Assembly (NCBI GenBank): GCA_030512295.1
Contig: JAULSR010000006.1
Location: 62,001 to 126,000, forward strand
Reading direction: 5' to 3'
DNA: 64,000 bases
Source: Bombardia bombarda
Taxonomy: Eukaryota; Ascomycota; Sordariomycetes; Sordariales; Lasiosphaeriaceae
Within the stretch, counting starts at the first letter, position 1; the number at the start of each line of letters is the position of its first letter. Below, piece after piece: positions 20,556 through 33,541 of this stretch. A program made the translations under genes and the position numbers. The notes below the pieces were generated by a model, which was given only the letters and a program-made list of their open reading frames with translations, searched no databases and was not told the DNA's origin.

Positions 20556-22068
20556 CTCGTCATGGTAGGATGGAGCCTAGCACTCAAGGGTCAGGCTTGC
20601 ATTACAAATGTAGGGCATCACAACATGGCCTGCTCATACGCGGACCCGTCAAGAGCCCGAAGGAGCCCCAGCCATGCAGCCAGTATTCCGTGCCCTCCCC
20701 GTTGGCGCATCCTGGTTCGTCAATTGAAATGAGACCCTGTAGTCGGTCGGCCCAACGTGCAAATCCGTAATGTTTCCGGCATACGGATAATCGTATTTGA
20801 TAGACCCTGATTGGCCGGCATCATCCCCCGCGTCGCCAAGATGTCGAGGTAAGGGGATTGCCCACTCTGGATTTCCTGGGTCCTTCTTTGTCCTGGTTCG
20901 ATACGATGCCTCGGATGCCTCTCGGGTTACACCTGAGTGAAGCCTGTCTCGGCACTTGGTAAGTGTCTTTTACATTCGACAGTCAATAGGTCCGACCCAA
21001 CAGACTGCCCTGAGCCACTCAAACGACCGATATGACAAGAATCAACAACAATAATGTGTCAAGAAGTTAATACGCCCGTAAAGATGACAAATTTGCTTTA
21101 GATAATATGCGTTACACATTCTGCCTGCAACGGTGTGAGTCACAAGAAACAAAGAAAGAGTACGTACATACCAAGTTGCCTACCTAGATATTCTGTAGTC
21201 CTAGATCACCTCAGTTGTGGTTAGGATTTGGAAACTGAGTGGGTGCGGGACAGCTTCAAACCGCCAAACGCTTATTTCCATTTCGTATCCCCATCCTTGG
21301 CCCGTGGATTTCTTCATGCAGTTCGTTATCTGATTGCCTGCCCCGGGCCCGAGGGTTCGAGCTGGCAATGGAAACCATGGCACCATGGTCAATGCGCCCA
21401 CGGCGTGCACAAAAAGACGAAAGGCCACTGCACACAAACCAACGCAGCGACAAATCCCGTACATATAACAACACGAATGGACGGCGATCCAATTGAGCCG
21501 GCTCACAACCTCCAATTCATCAAGAACAACTCGATTGTCGACCATCACATCGAGGGCCAGACCCTATCTCGGTTGGGGGATGGAAATTCCTAGCGGTTCC
21601 ATTGAGCCCTGAGGTGAGCACCTGCAGCGGATGCCGACTGGAGTCACGCAGCACTGACCTGAACCGAACAGTCACCGCAGCTCCCAGAACATGACAATTA
21701 CAAACATGACAAGTTCACGACCGTCTAAGCTGTCCCTATGCTCGCAATTGTCCTTCATTAGCCCATCTCCGACACTCCTGCACCATCATCAAGATGGTTA
21801 AGAACCTAACCTTCTGATCGATCTTTGGCTGGAAACCGACGAGGCCTTTCATCCAGCCTTCATGTTAGGTCTAACCGTCAATGTTCCTACGACGACCATA
21901 TTCTCTCCGTCCAGCATCTGCAACCTGGCCGAGCTTTTGCGACCGAGAGGGTAGGTAACTTCCCGGAGGAAGTCTAGTAGCGAACCCCAGCCAGGGCTCT
22001 ATTTAGTCACAGCAGAGAGAAGACTGGCAAAGAGAAGACTCTTCCAGGACTACAGGGTACATGATATC
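20556..22068. other. Intergenic, no gene seen
   Basis: About 1.5 kb. Overlapping frames on both strands at 21201-21593 (up to 121 codons) are mutual shadows with no protein-like features. No repeat or RNA gene was recognised. Confidence 0.4.
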
Positions 22069-22410
22069 ATGAATCATGCCTTCATTGTGGTCACTAAGCC
22101 TTGCATCAAGCCAGATAATCCATTCATAAACCTTAGGCTCATTGGTGAGTTCTACTCAATATTGTCCGTTTCTGTGCCCTCCCGCATTCTCGCGGCGAAT
22201 AAAACAAAAGAAAAGCCACTCGAGAACGTACGGCTCGCCGTCAAAGACATATTCGAGTTCGAAGGTCTATCAACGACGGCGGTACTGGCATCACGGCTTC
22301 TTACAGTGTCTCAAAACTAGCTGCGGCAACCTGCCCCGTCGTCAAACGCTTAATCGATACTGGCGTAGAGCTGATGGGCACATGTGCACTCTCAAACTTG
22401 CGTCGCTGAT
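22069..22410 (+). pseudogene. Relic of the N-terminal part of a fungal amidase gene
   Basis: The frame from 22069 contains VPSRILAANKT, then EKPLENVRLAVKDIFEFEGLSTT. This matches the amidase-signature N-terminus, where a V..R(L/V)AVKD(I/L)(F/Y)D..G motif carries the catalytic Lys. The frame then breaks. A second frame, from about 22273 to 22403, carries SVSKLAAATCPVVKRLIDTGVELMGTCALSNLR, which resembles the next amidase block (P.V..L..AGA.L.GKT.LS). The Gly/Ser-rich catalytic region and the rest of the roughly 500-residue enzyme are absent, and the sequence ends in TGA at about 22404. Both pieces are in the correct order. This is a truncated, frameshifted copy, not a working gene. Identification is from motif memory. 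Confidence 0.55.
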
Positions 22411-23008
22411 CGCTTGAGATAGGCCTATTGAGGCGATCGACTATGTTCCCTGTCCCCGATAACCATTGTGCGCATAGGTATCAGTTAGCCTAGGGATCAG
22501 ATAATGTAACGCTCATCAACAATAAAGAAGGCAAGGCACTCTCAGAAGTAGCCAGCCGATCGTCAGTGGAAGACGCGGCCGGCACAGCCGGCTAATCAGT
22601 CCATACAGGTTCCCATGGCAAAATAGCAGTTGCGTCGTGACTGGCCGTAGAGCGAGATCGACTGTAAATGGCCTTGATTGCGTTAAATGTACGAAAGGGG
22701 GACCGAAGCGGATAATCAATTAACGAATGTGCGTAATCAGTTACGTATCTGGGTAGTATTCAGGGCGATGCGGCTGAGCAAACACGACTGCCAAGACACG
22801 CTGCGGCAGTCCAGCCACCAAGACAGGCCAATATCCACTTACTCTTTATCCGATCTAGATACTTCGCTAATGTACAGCAGCTCTGATCATAAAGCTCAAA
22901 AGGCTTCAAGATTCTCTTCTTTTCGAACCGGGTTCAACAAGTACCGACGAAAGAAACCATAATAAACAGCAAACGACGCTACCTCAAGCTAAGAACACCA
23001 AGGCCACA
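22411..23008. other. Intergenic upstream of the S33 peptidase gene
   Basis: No supported coding sequence. A 91-codon frame at 22687-22962 shows no family resemblance. Confidence 0.35.
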
Positions 23009-25209
23009 ATGAGACGACAGGGACAGGGGCACCATCCGTGGTCATACAAGACTCAACTCGGGCTCCGAGTCATGTTTGCCAGCGCTTTTCTATGTCCATT
23101 CATTTTCATCGGATTTGGGTCTACGCAGGCTTTGGGTAGTCGATCCCAAACTCTGCACAGGATAGACTTTGACACATTCAAGAACAAGAAGATCAAGCGT
23201 AACGACCAAGATCAAGGACCGGTCGACAACATCGTCTTGCCATGGGGTGGCATAACGCCCAGCGAGAATCTCGAATGGCATTCATGCTATACGACGGAAA
23301 ATCCTTCCTTTCTATGCGCTCGCCTCACGGTTCCCCTCGACTATGGCAAAGCCAACTCAAGCAATGTCACCAAGACGGCCCACGTCCATGTCGCCCTTCT
23401 CCTGCTGCCCGCCAAAAGGTCGAACACGTCATCCTTGGCCAGGTCGCCCATGCTGATCAACCCGGGTGGTCCAGGCGGCTCGGGCGTGTCTCTGGCACTC
23501 GGCGAGGCATCGTCGATACAGGCCATCTTTGGTGGCGACCAGCCCATCATCGGCTTCGACCCACGCGGCGTTGCCTTCACCACGCCCGAAGCTGACTGCT
23601 GGGCAACGCCACCTGCCTGCGATGGCTGCACCGCAGATGCCGCCCGGGGGCTGAACCACCGACTCGAGTGGGACAACATGAATTCAGGCATTGGGAGCAT
23701 CAACTCGAGTGATGTGGCCCTCAAGTACCTGGACGTGGGCCACCGCGCCGTCAACCAACTCTGCCGTCAAAAGAATGACCAGCTTGGCGGCAACAGCAAT
23801 AGCATTCTTGCCCATGCCACCACGGCCGATACCGCCCGGGACATGCTCGCCATAGTGGACGCCTGGGACAAATGGGTGCATACCAACGAGACCGGTAGTA
23901 CATCTGCCAAGCCCAGGGCGGCCAAGGGCCAGCTGGTTTACTATGGCTTCTCATACGGCACCTACCTTGGCTACACCTTTGCATCCATGTTCCCCGACCG
24001 CGTCGGCCGCATGATCCTAGACGGCGTCATAGATGCCGATCTCTACACGAGCCCCGTGTGGAGCAAGAGCCTGGTCGACACCGACAAGATTCTCGCGAGA
24101 TTCTACGAGCTGTGTGTGCAGGTTGGGACCGAGTGCCAGCTCTACCGTCAGGGCGACACGGCCAGAGATGTTCGTGAGCGGCTGGATGGCATCATGGCGC
24201 GTCTCGAAGCCAACCCTGTCAGCTTCACACATCCCGACTTTTTCTTCCCCATCGTGCTGCGCGCCAGTGTACTCAAGAAACTGTTGTTTGGTGTCCTGTA
24301 CTCGCCCGTGGCGTATTTTCCAACACTGGCGCTATTCATGAACAATATCTACGAGGGCAGGTATGACACTCTGGGTGTGCTGTTCCAGGACATGCAGACG
24401 CAGTGTCTTGCGCCGGGATCGCCTGTGGATGGCTCTTCGACAGATGCCCAAAGGGCGATTATGTGTGGTGACAAGGTCAAGCCAGTGAGTGTCTTACTAC
24501 TTTAGCTTTCTCTCCTATCCCCTCGGCCCCTTTTCACGATTCTCTCCTTGCTGACACAGCATCTTCATCACAACAGGTAAACATGACCGTCCCCGAGCTC
24601 TACTCCTCCTTCGAGGCCCTGGCCCAAACATCTCAGTTTGCCGATGGCTGGATGGAAATCATGCTCCAGTGCAACGGCTGGGACATTTACGCCGCCGCCT
24701 CCCATAATGCAACAACGCCCCGACAATCACCGTCGTGGTCCAACGATAGCAATACCCAGATCCAGACCGCCTTTCCCATCCTGTTCCTCAGCAGCACGTA
24801 CGACCCCGTGACACCCCTCTACGCGGCCGTCAAGATGTCGCTCAGGTTCAAGGACGCAGGCCTGATTGAGCAAAAGTCCGTAGGCCACACCGCCAGCTCC
24901 GCGGTTTCGCTCTGCACGGCCAAGGCGATGCGTGAGTATGTACTGGATGGCAAGGTCCCGCCGTCTCCGGCTGTGAACGGCGAGGACTACCTCGGCGGGA
25001 ATTGGACGCAGTGCGAGGCGGACGAGACCCCGTGGAGACCGTTCAATGGCACTGCTACTGGGTTGGCTTCGTTGGGGGATGGTTCCACCAGCTCTTCAGC
25101 AGGGAATGTAGAGCTGCTGAAGGCGTTTAAGCGTGTGCAGACCTCGCTGGCGGCGTTTCCGCGATGGGGTACTGCACCAGTTGGATCTGGGCCAATGCTG
25201 CGAATGTGA
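23009..25209 (+). CDS. Serine peptidase S33 (tripeptidyl-aminopeptidase-like alpha/beta hydrolase)
   Basis: Two exons, 23009-24484 and 24577-25209, with a 92-nt intron (GTGAGT..ACAG), giving 702 residues. Residues about 18-38 form a signal anchor or signal peptide. The fold is alpha/beta hydrolase. INPGGPGGSG (about 150) is the oxyanion-loop motif typical of the TAP family. YYGFSYGTYLG holds the nucleophile Ser315. STYDPVTPL supplies Asp568 and SVGHTASS supplies His596, in the C-terminal TAP-like domain. Such enzymes release N-terminal peptides or prolines outside the cell. Several N-glycosylation sequons (NSSNVT, NSS) support secretion. The 702-residue length exceeds the usual 500-600 because of a long N-terminal extension and a Ser/Gly-rich tail. 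An acceptor at 24559 instead of 24576 would break the frame. Confidence 0.9.
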
Positions 25210-28018
25210 AGGATAGTTATTGTTGGGAAGAGAGGAGCTAGAATGGCATTGTACTGTCTGGTTTAGAGCAGAAGAAGGGGTTGTAGTCAATTTGCAGAGC
25301 TTATACCGCGCGTATAAGTAGATATGTGAACATGATAATTGTAGCTGTTTAATTGGCTTGTTTGCTTCGTCTACAAGTAACTGTTGGCACTTTGGCAGGT
25401 AATTTGAAAATGCTGATAGGTTGGTCGAGTTCAGGAGGATGGGGGCATCACGGCTGGGTTCGTTGGGTATTTATCTCAGAGCTAGCTGCAAAGCGGGCCA
25501 TCTTTACCACAAAACTCTAGCTGTAATGCTACCAACCACAAAACTCTTAGTGGATGAAAGATTGACCACCAGTTGCAAATCACGAGCGGTTGGAAGTTTG
25601 AGCCATCAATTTACCGGAATTGAGATGGTTCCATTAATTACGGTTGTGAAGGAAACACCCATCACTAAAAGTACCTACTATAAGCGATACATACAGCATC
25701 TGATACGGTTTATTCTAGTAATTACCAGGTTACGGCTTCGCCATGCTGGTAGCTTGGTAACTTACACTGGTTTTACAGGTTGTATTCTAAGCGGTCAGCG
25801 AAAAACAAGTCAAAGTTTCAAATAAACCAAAGATACACCACTTTTGCACACAACAAAGGTTCCTTAGTTGTATCTTTCTCTTTGCGCACCTCTGTAGTAC
25901 CTCATTAAGCTATGGAGTTTGAAGTCTTGTAGTCGATAGGTGATTTTTGGGGGCCAGTTGCCGTGTAGCCCACAACTACAGGGGCTGAGCAGGAGGATAT
26001 TGGCCACTCAGGTGCGGCGGCTGTGCCAGCGGCAGGGACCGCGCATGGGCCTGTATGAGTGCCGGCGACTATTGAGGTGCACGGTATGTGTGTGGCTGTC
26101 TGTGTGCCGGGATCCTAATGATCCGAGGTCGGGAGAAAGCAATACGACGGGGACTGATTCTAGAAGACCATCCTTTTCACGTTGCAGTTTCAGTTGCAGT
26201 GCCCGCTTAGGTAGGTAGCTCGGGCAGGTAGCAGTTTGGGCTCGAGGAAGGAGGAGGGGGTGCAATCGGGATGGGTGGATGACGTTATCTGTCTGGGAGA
26301 CTCGAGTCAGCAAGGTGTTCTAGTGGTGGGCCGCCCTTGCATCGCATCCCACATGGTCTTTTCCAGCATTCCGGGATCTCAGTCTGGAAGGTCGATTTGA
26401 TGCAAGCAGCAAACGGTTTCTCGGCGCTCTGCCGCCAAGAAATTTCTTAGACTGGTTCTAGGCTGACTTTGGACGCGGCGCCCGACACGTGTGAGGAGGA
26501 AGGCACGAAGGAGCACATGGCATCGCATCGCGCGGTTGCTAAAGCCTGACCAGCACTAGTCTAGTCCTATTGACTCCTACAGGGCAGACGACTGTGCAGC
26601 CACGCTTCAATCCCAGCTTCCAGGTTCCGCAGCTTGCAGGCAGCTGCTCTTATTACCACGACACGACCCTTACTGTTTAAAGAACCCGGCTACAAATCCC
26701 ATGGGACTTGCACACATATCGAGACGTCTCTGCTACTCGCCCGACCGGGCGCGGCAACTAGGGAGTGCCACCCGACCCCGCACACCCTCTGGATGCACCT
26801 TCTCAATAGTCCCTCCTAACAGGGTGGGGGACTAATACGACTCTGGCAACGTCAGCCACACACCCGTTGCACACACATCGTGCCCATCTTGCTCCTTGGC
26901 GCGCAGTCCGGTGTGTGTTACCAATTTTTCTGGCAGCCGCATCGGACTATTCCATTTGGCTGACAAACATGCTATCCTGCGGCGCGGTTACATGTACATG
27001 CAGTGGCTACAGCCAGTGGACGCTGCCAAGTAGTTAAGGTAGTGTAGTAGCACCTACCTCCTACCTTGTTGGTCCAAAACTCGAGCGAGTAGGTAGCCAT
27101 TCGAGTCCTACTTTCTCAGTCCTACATCTGCCTAACATGGTCGGATTCTCACCCTACCGTACTAGGTACTAACTCGGGATCATAGTTAGGCAACTGGACT
27201 GAGCTGAGCTGATTATCACTTGCTGGCTCAACTGCCTGCTAGCAACAGACCCCGATGTGGAGCATCAGGAGCATGTGGGGGTCCATCTACGTACCTGAAC
27301 AGGAACTATTGGAAAAGGCTTTCTCTTCTCCCGTGCCGTTGGCACAAGCTATGTAAGAGCGTGGCCATGTCCCATCTTACCCTCCGCCACCGTTGTTTCC
27401 CTAGTACCACTCGAGGCGGGATACTCCCATGACCACTTCTCGTACGCTCTGGTCGCGCCAGGAACTGATCGACGAAAATGGCACGCACACCCCTTTCCTG
27501 GTCTGGAAACTCAGTTCATCCATTGTCAGCCATGTCGGGAACAGCCACAGCAAGTTGTCGCTTTCCTGGGCCAACTTCCGATACGTACCTTGACCTAGCC
27601 AGAATGGCGGCGTCTCAAACGGGAATGGTGGGCTTATATGTACCAACGGCTGGCATGCTGGTCTCAGCCTAACGCTGGGGAACGCCTCCTCCTGGCGAGC
27701 ATAGCTTCGTCCCCCGGCCGGGGCTGGCCTATGTGGTGGGCGCTGTCGACCATAAGAGAAAACCCACCGGATCCCAGTGCCGACCAAGCTATCACCCGAT
27801 GACGGAGTTAACCCATTCGTAGCGGTACATAAGTAAAGGCAAGTTCGCTGCTATTTTACTATGTCTATGTTCCACTTGCTTTCAGGAACTAGCTGGCACT
27901 CAACTACATACCAACACCTGAGACTATTCAACCCCTTGGATCACCACTGGCATTTCACGATCGGCAATACAAAGCCCTTGTGTTGATATTCTCTTCTCTT
28001 TCTCTATCCTCTTTCTAT
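25210..28018. other. Gene-poor intergenic region
   Basis: About 2.8 kb with only short, overlapping, unremarkable frames (the longest about 134 codons at 25421-25825). Several dispersed TAGGTA/TACCTA motifs occur (for example at about 26212, 27033-27065 and 27165). No RNA gene or transposon was identified. Confidence 0.4.
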
Positions 28019-28041
28019 TGTGTGTGTGTGTGTGTGTGTGT
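28019..28041. repeat. (TG)n microsatellite in the G1 peptidase 5' leader
   Basis: About eleven TG dinucleotides end 17 bases before the start codon of the G1 peptidase gene at 28059. They probably lie in the untranslated leader. Length change here could alter expression, which is inference. Confidence 0.9.
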
Positions 28042-28058
28042 CAGACGTGCGTGCCATC

Positions 28059-29217
28059 ATGAAGTTCCTTCACGCCACTCTTCTCCTATCAGCCCTCGTG
28101 GCCCAGCCAGTTTTGGCGGAGTTTTCCTTTACAGATTCAGCCACCCTCAATGGAGTACCAATCCCCAAATCTGAAATCAAGCTTGAGCCCTTTGAGCCTA
28201 TCCCTCGTCGTATCAACCACAACGCGTCAGCGCCAGCGGCCTCTTCAGCACACAGAAAGGTGCGGAGGGCCAACACGGCCGCCTATAGCAGCAACTGGTG
28301 CGGCTCTGTGAGCCACACAACGTCGACCAACCAGATCAAGCTGATCCACGCATATTTCCAACACCCCAGCTGCACCAAGAGGACCGGTGTTACGATGTAT
28401 CCCCAGGCCGCTGCCGCTTGGGCTGGCATCGACGGAGACTCGTGGACTTCAGCCCTTCTGCAGTCTGGGACAGTGTGCAAGGTATGTAGTCTAGAGCGTC
28501 TTGCTGCAGTTTATTATCATGGAATCACCTCAACTCACCGCTATTTGACATAGATCGACAACTCGACGGGTGTTGTAAGGTACGGTGCTCGACACGAATT
28601 CACTTAGCCGCTGTTATCATATAGCGTCTCAGAAACCAGCATCGACTGACCTTTATAATCATATCAGAAACGAGGCTTGGTGGCAGTGGGTTCCATCAGG
28701 TGCCTTTACCATATCATCCATGCCAGGCAAGTGCTATCACCCTTCGCGCGCTCCAACTAGCAGCCGAGAAACCCGGTTTACTAACATAATGAGTGTGTAG
28801 TGGCTGCAAATGATTGGTTTGAAGTGCTCATCAACACAACCTCGACCACGGCTGCTAAAATGTAAAGACAGACCACACGCACACATCCTTTCTGTCCCGT
28901 TTCAAAAACAGTAACCGTAAAGCTAACTGTCAGCCAGCACACTCACAAACATTAGCCAAGGGTATGCGTATACCGTTACCGTCACAGGCGGCGCAACGCT
29001 CGCCAGAGTCGACGCCGACTGGATTCTGGAGCGGCCATACTACGGCAGCAGTCTGGCCGGCTTTGCGCAGTTCACCGATGTCTGGTTCCAGGAGGCCTAT
29101 GCTACGCTGAGCAACGGCGCGTCGCTTGGCATCCTCGGTGCGAAGCAGTATCAGATTTCTGGGACTTGCGCGTCTGCGGAGTACGATAATGCCGATCTAG
29201 CTGCCTGGGTTCCTTGA
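28059..29217 (+). CDS. Secreted glutamic peptidase, family G1 (eqolisin, formerly A4)
   Basis: Five exons: 28059-28481, 28554-28579 (only 26 nt), 28668-28726, 28801-28861 and 28938-29217, giving 282 residues. Introns are 72, 88, 74 and 76 nt. Intron 3 uses a GC donor (GCAAGT) with a perfect TACTAAC branch. Residues 1-20 are a clear signal peptide ending in Ala-Glu. A basic propeptide boundary (HRKVRR, about residue 70) precedes the mature start NTAAYSSNWCG. The catalytic pair of the family is present: Gln135 in ALLQSG after WAGIDGDSW, and Glu221 in DWILERP. The gene product should be an acid-active endopeptidase released into the medium. The ATG at 28059 was chosen because it starts the signal peptide; the open frame upstream only translates the TG repeat. 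Confidence 0.9.
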
Positions 29218-30929
29218 GATGGATGAAATGCTGGAGGAGGTATATTGGGAGGGTGCAATATTTCACATGATGTTTTATTTCTGAGCCCTTCGCAGGCAAG
29301 TTTGGATAATAATGAACAACAAATTCAAGATGGGGAAAGGAGGAGGGCCTGGAACTACTATTCAAGGTATAATCACGGAGTGTCTGAGGCAAATAATAAT
29401 CGCTAACACTGCTTGCCTCATTATGGATGGGCAAGTAACTTGAAGGTATGTGGGTGGCTAGAATAGGTCCTCAATGAAGGAAGTTTCATAATTGCCTCGC
29501 CCCGCTGACGGAAGGGAAATCAAAGCCTCCGTCCCTGAATAGCGACGTCGCTGAATAAAGGTGCAGCATCATCATGCAAGGCAAGCTCCATCCACTCGGA
29601 TAGGTTCCGCCCTTCCCAGCTGGTGGAAGGTTGGTACCAGGATAGGTAATCAAGGTACCGAATCCCATCGGCAGAGCTGCCCAGCCTGGCGTAGGTGTCT
29701 CCAAGTAGGTGTGTGTGTGTGTGTGTGTATGTGTGTGTCCCGGTCTATATTAAGCGAGCCATGGCTTCCACGCATATTGCGAGTACATACCGGTACCGGT
29801 CCCATGGCACGGTGAAATTCTCCTATAGGTCTCTAATGGGGGTCCACTTTAAAGCACCCCCACGAAGAAATCGGATGCGGCTCAGCCCTGTCAAACCCAA
29901 TACTCCCGACTTCACTTGTACAACGGGAATCCGTGTCAACATGAGGTGAAGAATTACAGACAGCATAAATGCTTGTGTGTGGTACAGGTGGACGGCTTGA
30001 GAGTGGCGAGCAACTATGGGTCTTGTGCTCAGCAAGGGTGACGTTTGGTACAAACGGCGCAGAAATAGCCTTTCCAAGATGGAAGAAACGGAGGTGCAGA
30101 CGCCGTTTCTGGTTTTTTTTGGCGTTAGGTTTTGTAATGACACTAGGTAAGATTCATCACCTGTCTAAGTGCCTTATCCAGGTACGCTCTGCTGGGTCGT
30201 AGTTGCCAGAGCTGAGGAGGAGGATGGGTGAGGTGATTGTCGTTGAACTGCGTCGCGCCTTCCTTCGCAGCCCGCTGCGAGTGTCAGTCGACGGGGCAGC
30301 CCGGTATTGCAACAACCTACCCAGGCAGGTGCCTTCCGTCCTGCCTCAGGTCCTCGTCTATGACATATCTGCGGAAATTGCGTGGTGGGTCTTCCAGTCT
30401 GAAGTCGAGTACCACAAGCGCCCACCTTCATCCGCCACTTTTTTTCCCTCCTCCCAATTATTCCCCTCCACAATAAGTTGGATTCACCCCCACATTCCTG
30501 CAATATCGGAGCCCTTGCTGCTTCTTCGCGATAATTCGGAAAATCACGGCACCAATCTGAGTAGGCGAGGTCCGGTGATCGAATCCCTCCAGCCTATTTC
30601 CAGTCCTTATCTCGCTTTCACTTCACCTTTCCTCTCTCTCTTCTCAGTACTGCCCAGGCTCATCTCTCTCTACGTACCTAGTTGCCTTTCATTTGTCCAC
30701 TGTACCCTCCTTCTACCTTCCAGAGTGGTTCCGTCGGCGGCAAAATCTTTGGTTACGCAGGTAGGTACCTAGATCTCCAACCTTCCGCTATTCCAATTTT
30801 CCATCCCTCTCACTTTTTCTCCTTCGAAACCAGCCCGCGAACTTTTTCAACACAAGTCTCGTTCTACATTATCGTTTGCCGCTACTTCGCGCACTCAATA
30901 CCACTGCTAATCTTTCCAGAACAGCAGTC
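29218..30929. other. Intergenic and 5' leader of the BTB-like gene
   Basis: The left part holds the 3' flank of the peptidase and a GT microsatellite. The right 500 bases are pyrimidine-rich (ctctctctcttctc), as in fungal leaders. A 189-codon frame at 30203-30772 is Ser/Pro/Leu-rich from the pyrimidine tract and is not believed. Confidence 0.4.
29709..29738. repeat. (GT)n microsatellite
   Basis: About fifteen GT units, interrupted once by AT, lie in intergenic DNA downstream of the G1 peptidase gene. Confidence 0.9.
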
Positions 30930-32405
30930 ATGTCATCTCCCAAGTCAGTCAAGTCCGCGAGCAGCGATCATGCCTGTAGCACCGCCCTTCCGGCCTCACT
31001 AGTGCCCGAGAAGATCAACGACATCCCGACCACCACAAGTGATGACGACATGGTAATTTTGACAAACAACGGTCCTATTTCACCCGTCCTCTCCTCCAGC
31101 ACCCACGAAACAGATGCCGACAAAGTCGAAAATGTCACTCCCGAGCCCGATGAAAGCGCTGCGGGGAAGAAACTCACTGTTTGGTCATACCACATCGACG
31201 CCGACCTATACGTCAAGGTCCGCGAGTCGACCGGAAGCATTAGCCTCTACAAGGTGTGCTCGCACATTATTGCTTCCGCATCTCCCGTCTGGCGCAAAAT
31301 GGTGTATAGTGGAGAGTATTCCCGTCCCGACCAGGAGCAATGGGTCATTGAGATGATGGATGCTGATGACCACGCATATGGTCTCGATATCCTGTTCTCC
31401 ATCAGCCATTATAAGTTCCACGAGATCCCGTCCCGCCCCAATGTTGGAGAACTCTACAGCCTTGCGCAAGTCGCAGAGAAGTATGACAGCACACATCTGC
31501 TCATTCCGTACATGAAGGACTGGGTCGGAAGCCTGAATTGGCATGTCGTCATGAAGAGCGAGCGCAACGACGACGATAAGACATTGTATGTTGCCTGGGT
31601 CTTGGGAGAAGGTCGCTGGTTCTCTCGCGTTGTGTCAAAGGTTGCTCACAAGGCCACGATTGGCGACGGAGAAGATCTTTTGGATGCCAAGGGACAGCCC
31701 TGGAAGGAGCAGGCTCTCCCAGCCGTAATTCTTGGTAAGACTCCAAAAGAGTTTTAAGGTCTGCCACAGCTAACTCCCCCACCAGATATGATCATGGAGG
31801 CCCGACTGAGGAGCCTAAAGAAGCTGGAAAAAGCCGTCACGGGGCCGATGAAGAACCTGTTGGACGGGGATGGTAGCGACGCAGCAATGTTCTGCCGCAG
31901 CAAGGATGTCAACGATGAAACCAAGGACACTTGCCTCAGCCAGCAACTCGGTTCGCTCATGCGCGGTCTCAAAATAGCCGGACTAAAGCCTTTCCCAAAG
32001 CCATACAACTACAAAGGCAGCGTAATCGATCTGGCAACCACGTTGGAGGGAATGAAGGCTGCTCGCTACAAGGTCCCTGGTGTCCCTCCCCATCTGGACA
32101 CCCATGCCAGCTGTGGCATTCATCTGAAGGAGACCGTACAGCGCATCTTGAGTGAGGCCGTTCCCCTCAACGGCTTCATCGTCCAGCAATTGAAACTTCG
32201 AGCCCAGAAGTCAGGTGCGTACCACGAGGAGCTATTCAAGGACCTGAAAGAGGTCGAGGGACAAGATCCGAGCTTTGAGATAGTTGAGGACCTCCGTCTT
32301 AGCCACGTACACTACAAGCAGCAAGAGGAGAGCCCCGCCGATGTGGACCATTGCTACGCAAGCAAATGCGACGTCGCCATCAAGATCGAGGATGTCGAGT
32401 CTTGA
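30930..32405 (+). CDS. BTB/POZ-like domain protein
   Basis: Two exons, 30930-31734 and 31786-32405, with a 51-nt intron (GTAAGA, branch GCTAACTC, acceptor CCAG) joining AVIL to DMIMEARLR, giving 474 residues. The first 80 residues are Ser/Thr/Asp-rich and disordered. Residues about 88-195 resemble the BTB/POZ-like domain common in fungi (DLYVKV, then YKVCSHIIASASPVWRKMVYSGEY). In these proteins it mediates dimerisation or partner binding. The rest is helical and has a Cys/His-containing segment near THASCGIHLKE. No catalytic motif and no signal peptide were seen. The role is unknown. A cytosolic or nuclear adaptor is a family-level guess. Confidence 0.85.
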
Positions 32406-33541
32406 GTCACCAGCCACACTTCTTTGTGGACTTGGGGGTGATTGTGTCATGATGGTGGATGATCCGGGAGAAGAGTACTCACAAATTCGATACTAAGGGT
32501 ACACACTAGCGTATGATGCAGCTGAAGATAGGGGGGTTATACGATCTCTATCCAAATGGCGCTTAATGTTCTTTTGAATCAGCTGTAGATTAAACTGTAT
32601 AGCAGTTAGGCTTGAGCCCAAACTTCTTCAAGAGAATAATACCGTTGTTCGCGAACCGTTGATAGAACGTATTATGTTCATTAGGCGTCGTACGATCGAT
32701 GCTAGAAGAGGGTGTTATTATTTTATCATAGCCTGTGATACTCCCGTGAGCCCCCAGAGACCAATCACAGCTACTATAGCTAAGTAAAAGGATGGCGAGG
32801 AGATTTTCTCTTCATCCTACAGCACAGATCAATATTATGGTCAACGTTCAAGTGTAGCCACACCTCAAATTTAACTTCATCTGATTGGTCCAGGAGATGT
32901 ATTTGGTTCATCTCCTGGAAACAACGAGTGACATCGATATTCTTTAGTTTGATGAGTTAACTGGAGACGGAAGCTAAAGATTTGGTTCACTCTAAAGATG
33001 TAGAAGTCCAATTGTCTCAGCTACTGGGCCTCCCATCTTCTCGGCAAAGGTCTAAGACAGAATATACTGCTTGTGGGACGAGGCCAAGAATCAAGCTGTC
33101 TTGCACGGGTCGAATACATTTAATCTACCTGGACTGGAAACTTCCCAGTTCCAGTAGAGTAGGTCGGAGCGTCTGTTTGTCGCTGTCTGTGCTTGGACGT
33201 GCAACGGCCCCGTTTCATTTCAATATGCCGCCAGCCGGAGCCAGGTTCCACCTGATATCAACATGCTACCTTTGTGGTGTCTTCACGTTTGCCTGTTCAA
33301 TCTGTATGTGTTGGTCTCCGTGTTGCCGAAAGGATCGTTGCCGTGTAGCGCACGGTACTACGTACGTACCCAAAGTTGTGGGAGGCGGGTAGCCAAAGTT
33401 AATAAAGCCTAGGCCAGACCTAACAACACACAGGTTCAATATCTGTAATTTTCCCACCCTCTTGTCATTTCATTACGGTCGCTCCCTTTTAAATCAGTTC
33501 GCACATTGGCACCCAGTTCATACAGACAACAAGAAAAGAAA
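32406..33541. other. Intergenic, no gene seen
   Basis: A 1.1-kb spacer, A+T-rich in its first half. A 136-codon frame at 32982-33392 has no coding character. The 60 bases before 33542 contain AAATCAG and CA-rich leader sequence. Confidence 0.4.

Noticed and set aside
30203..30772. A 189-codon plus frame upstream of the BTB-like gene
   Set aside because: It is produced by a pyrimidine-rich leader (long Ser/Leu/Pro strings) and overlaps another frame of the same type.
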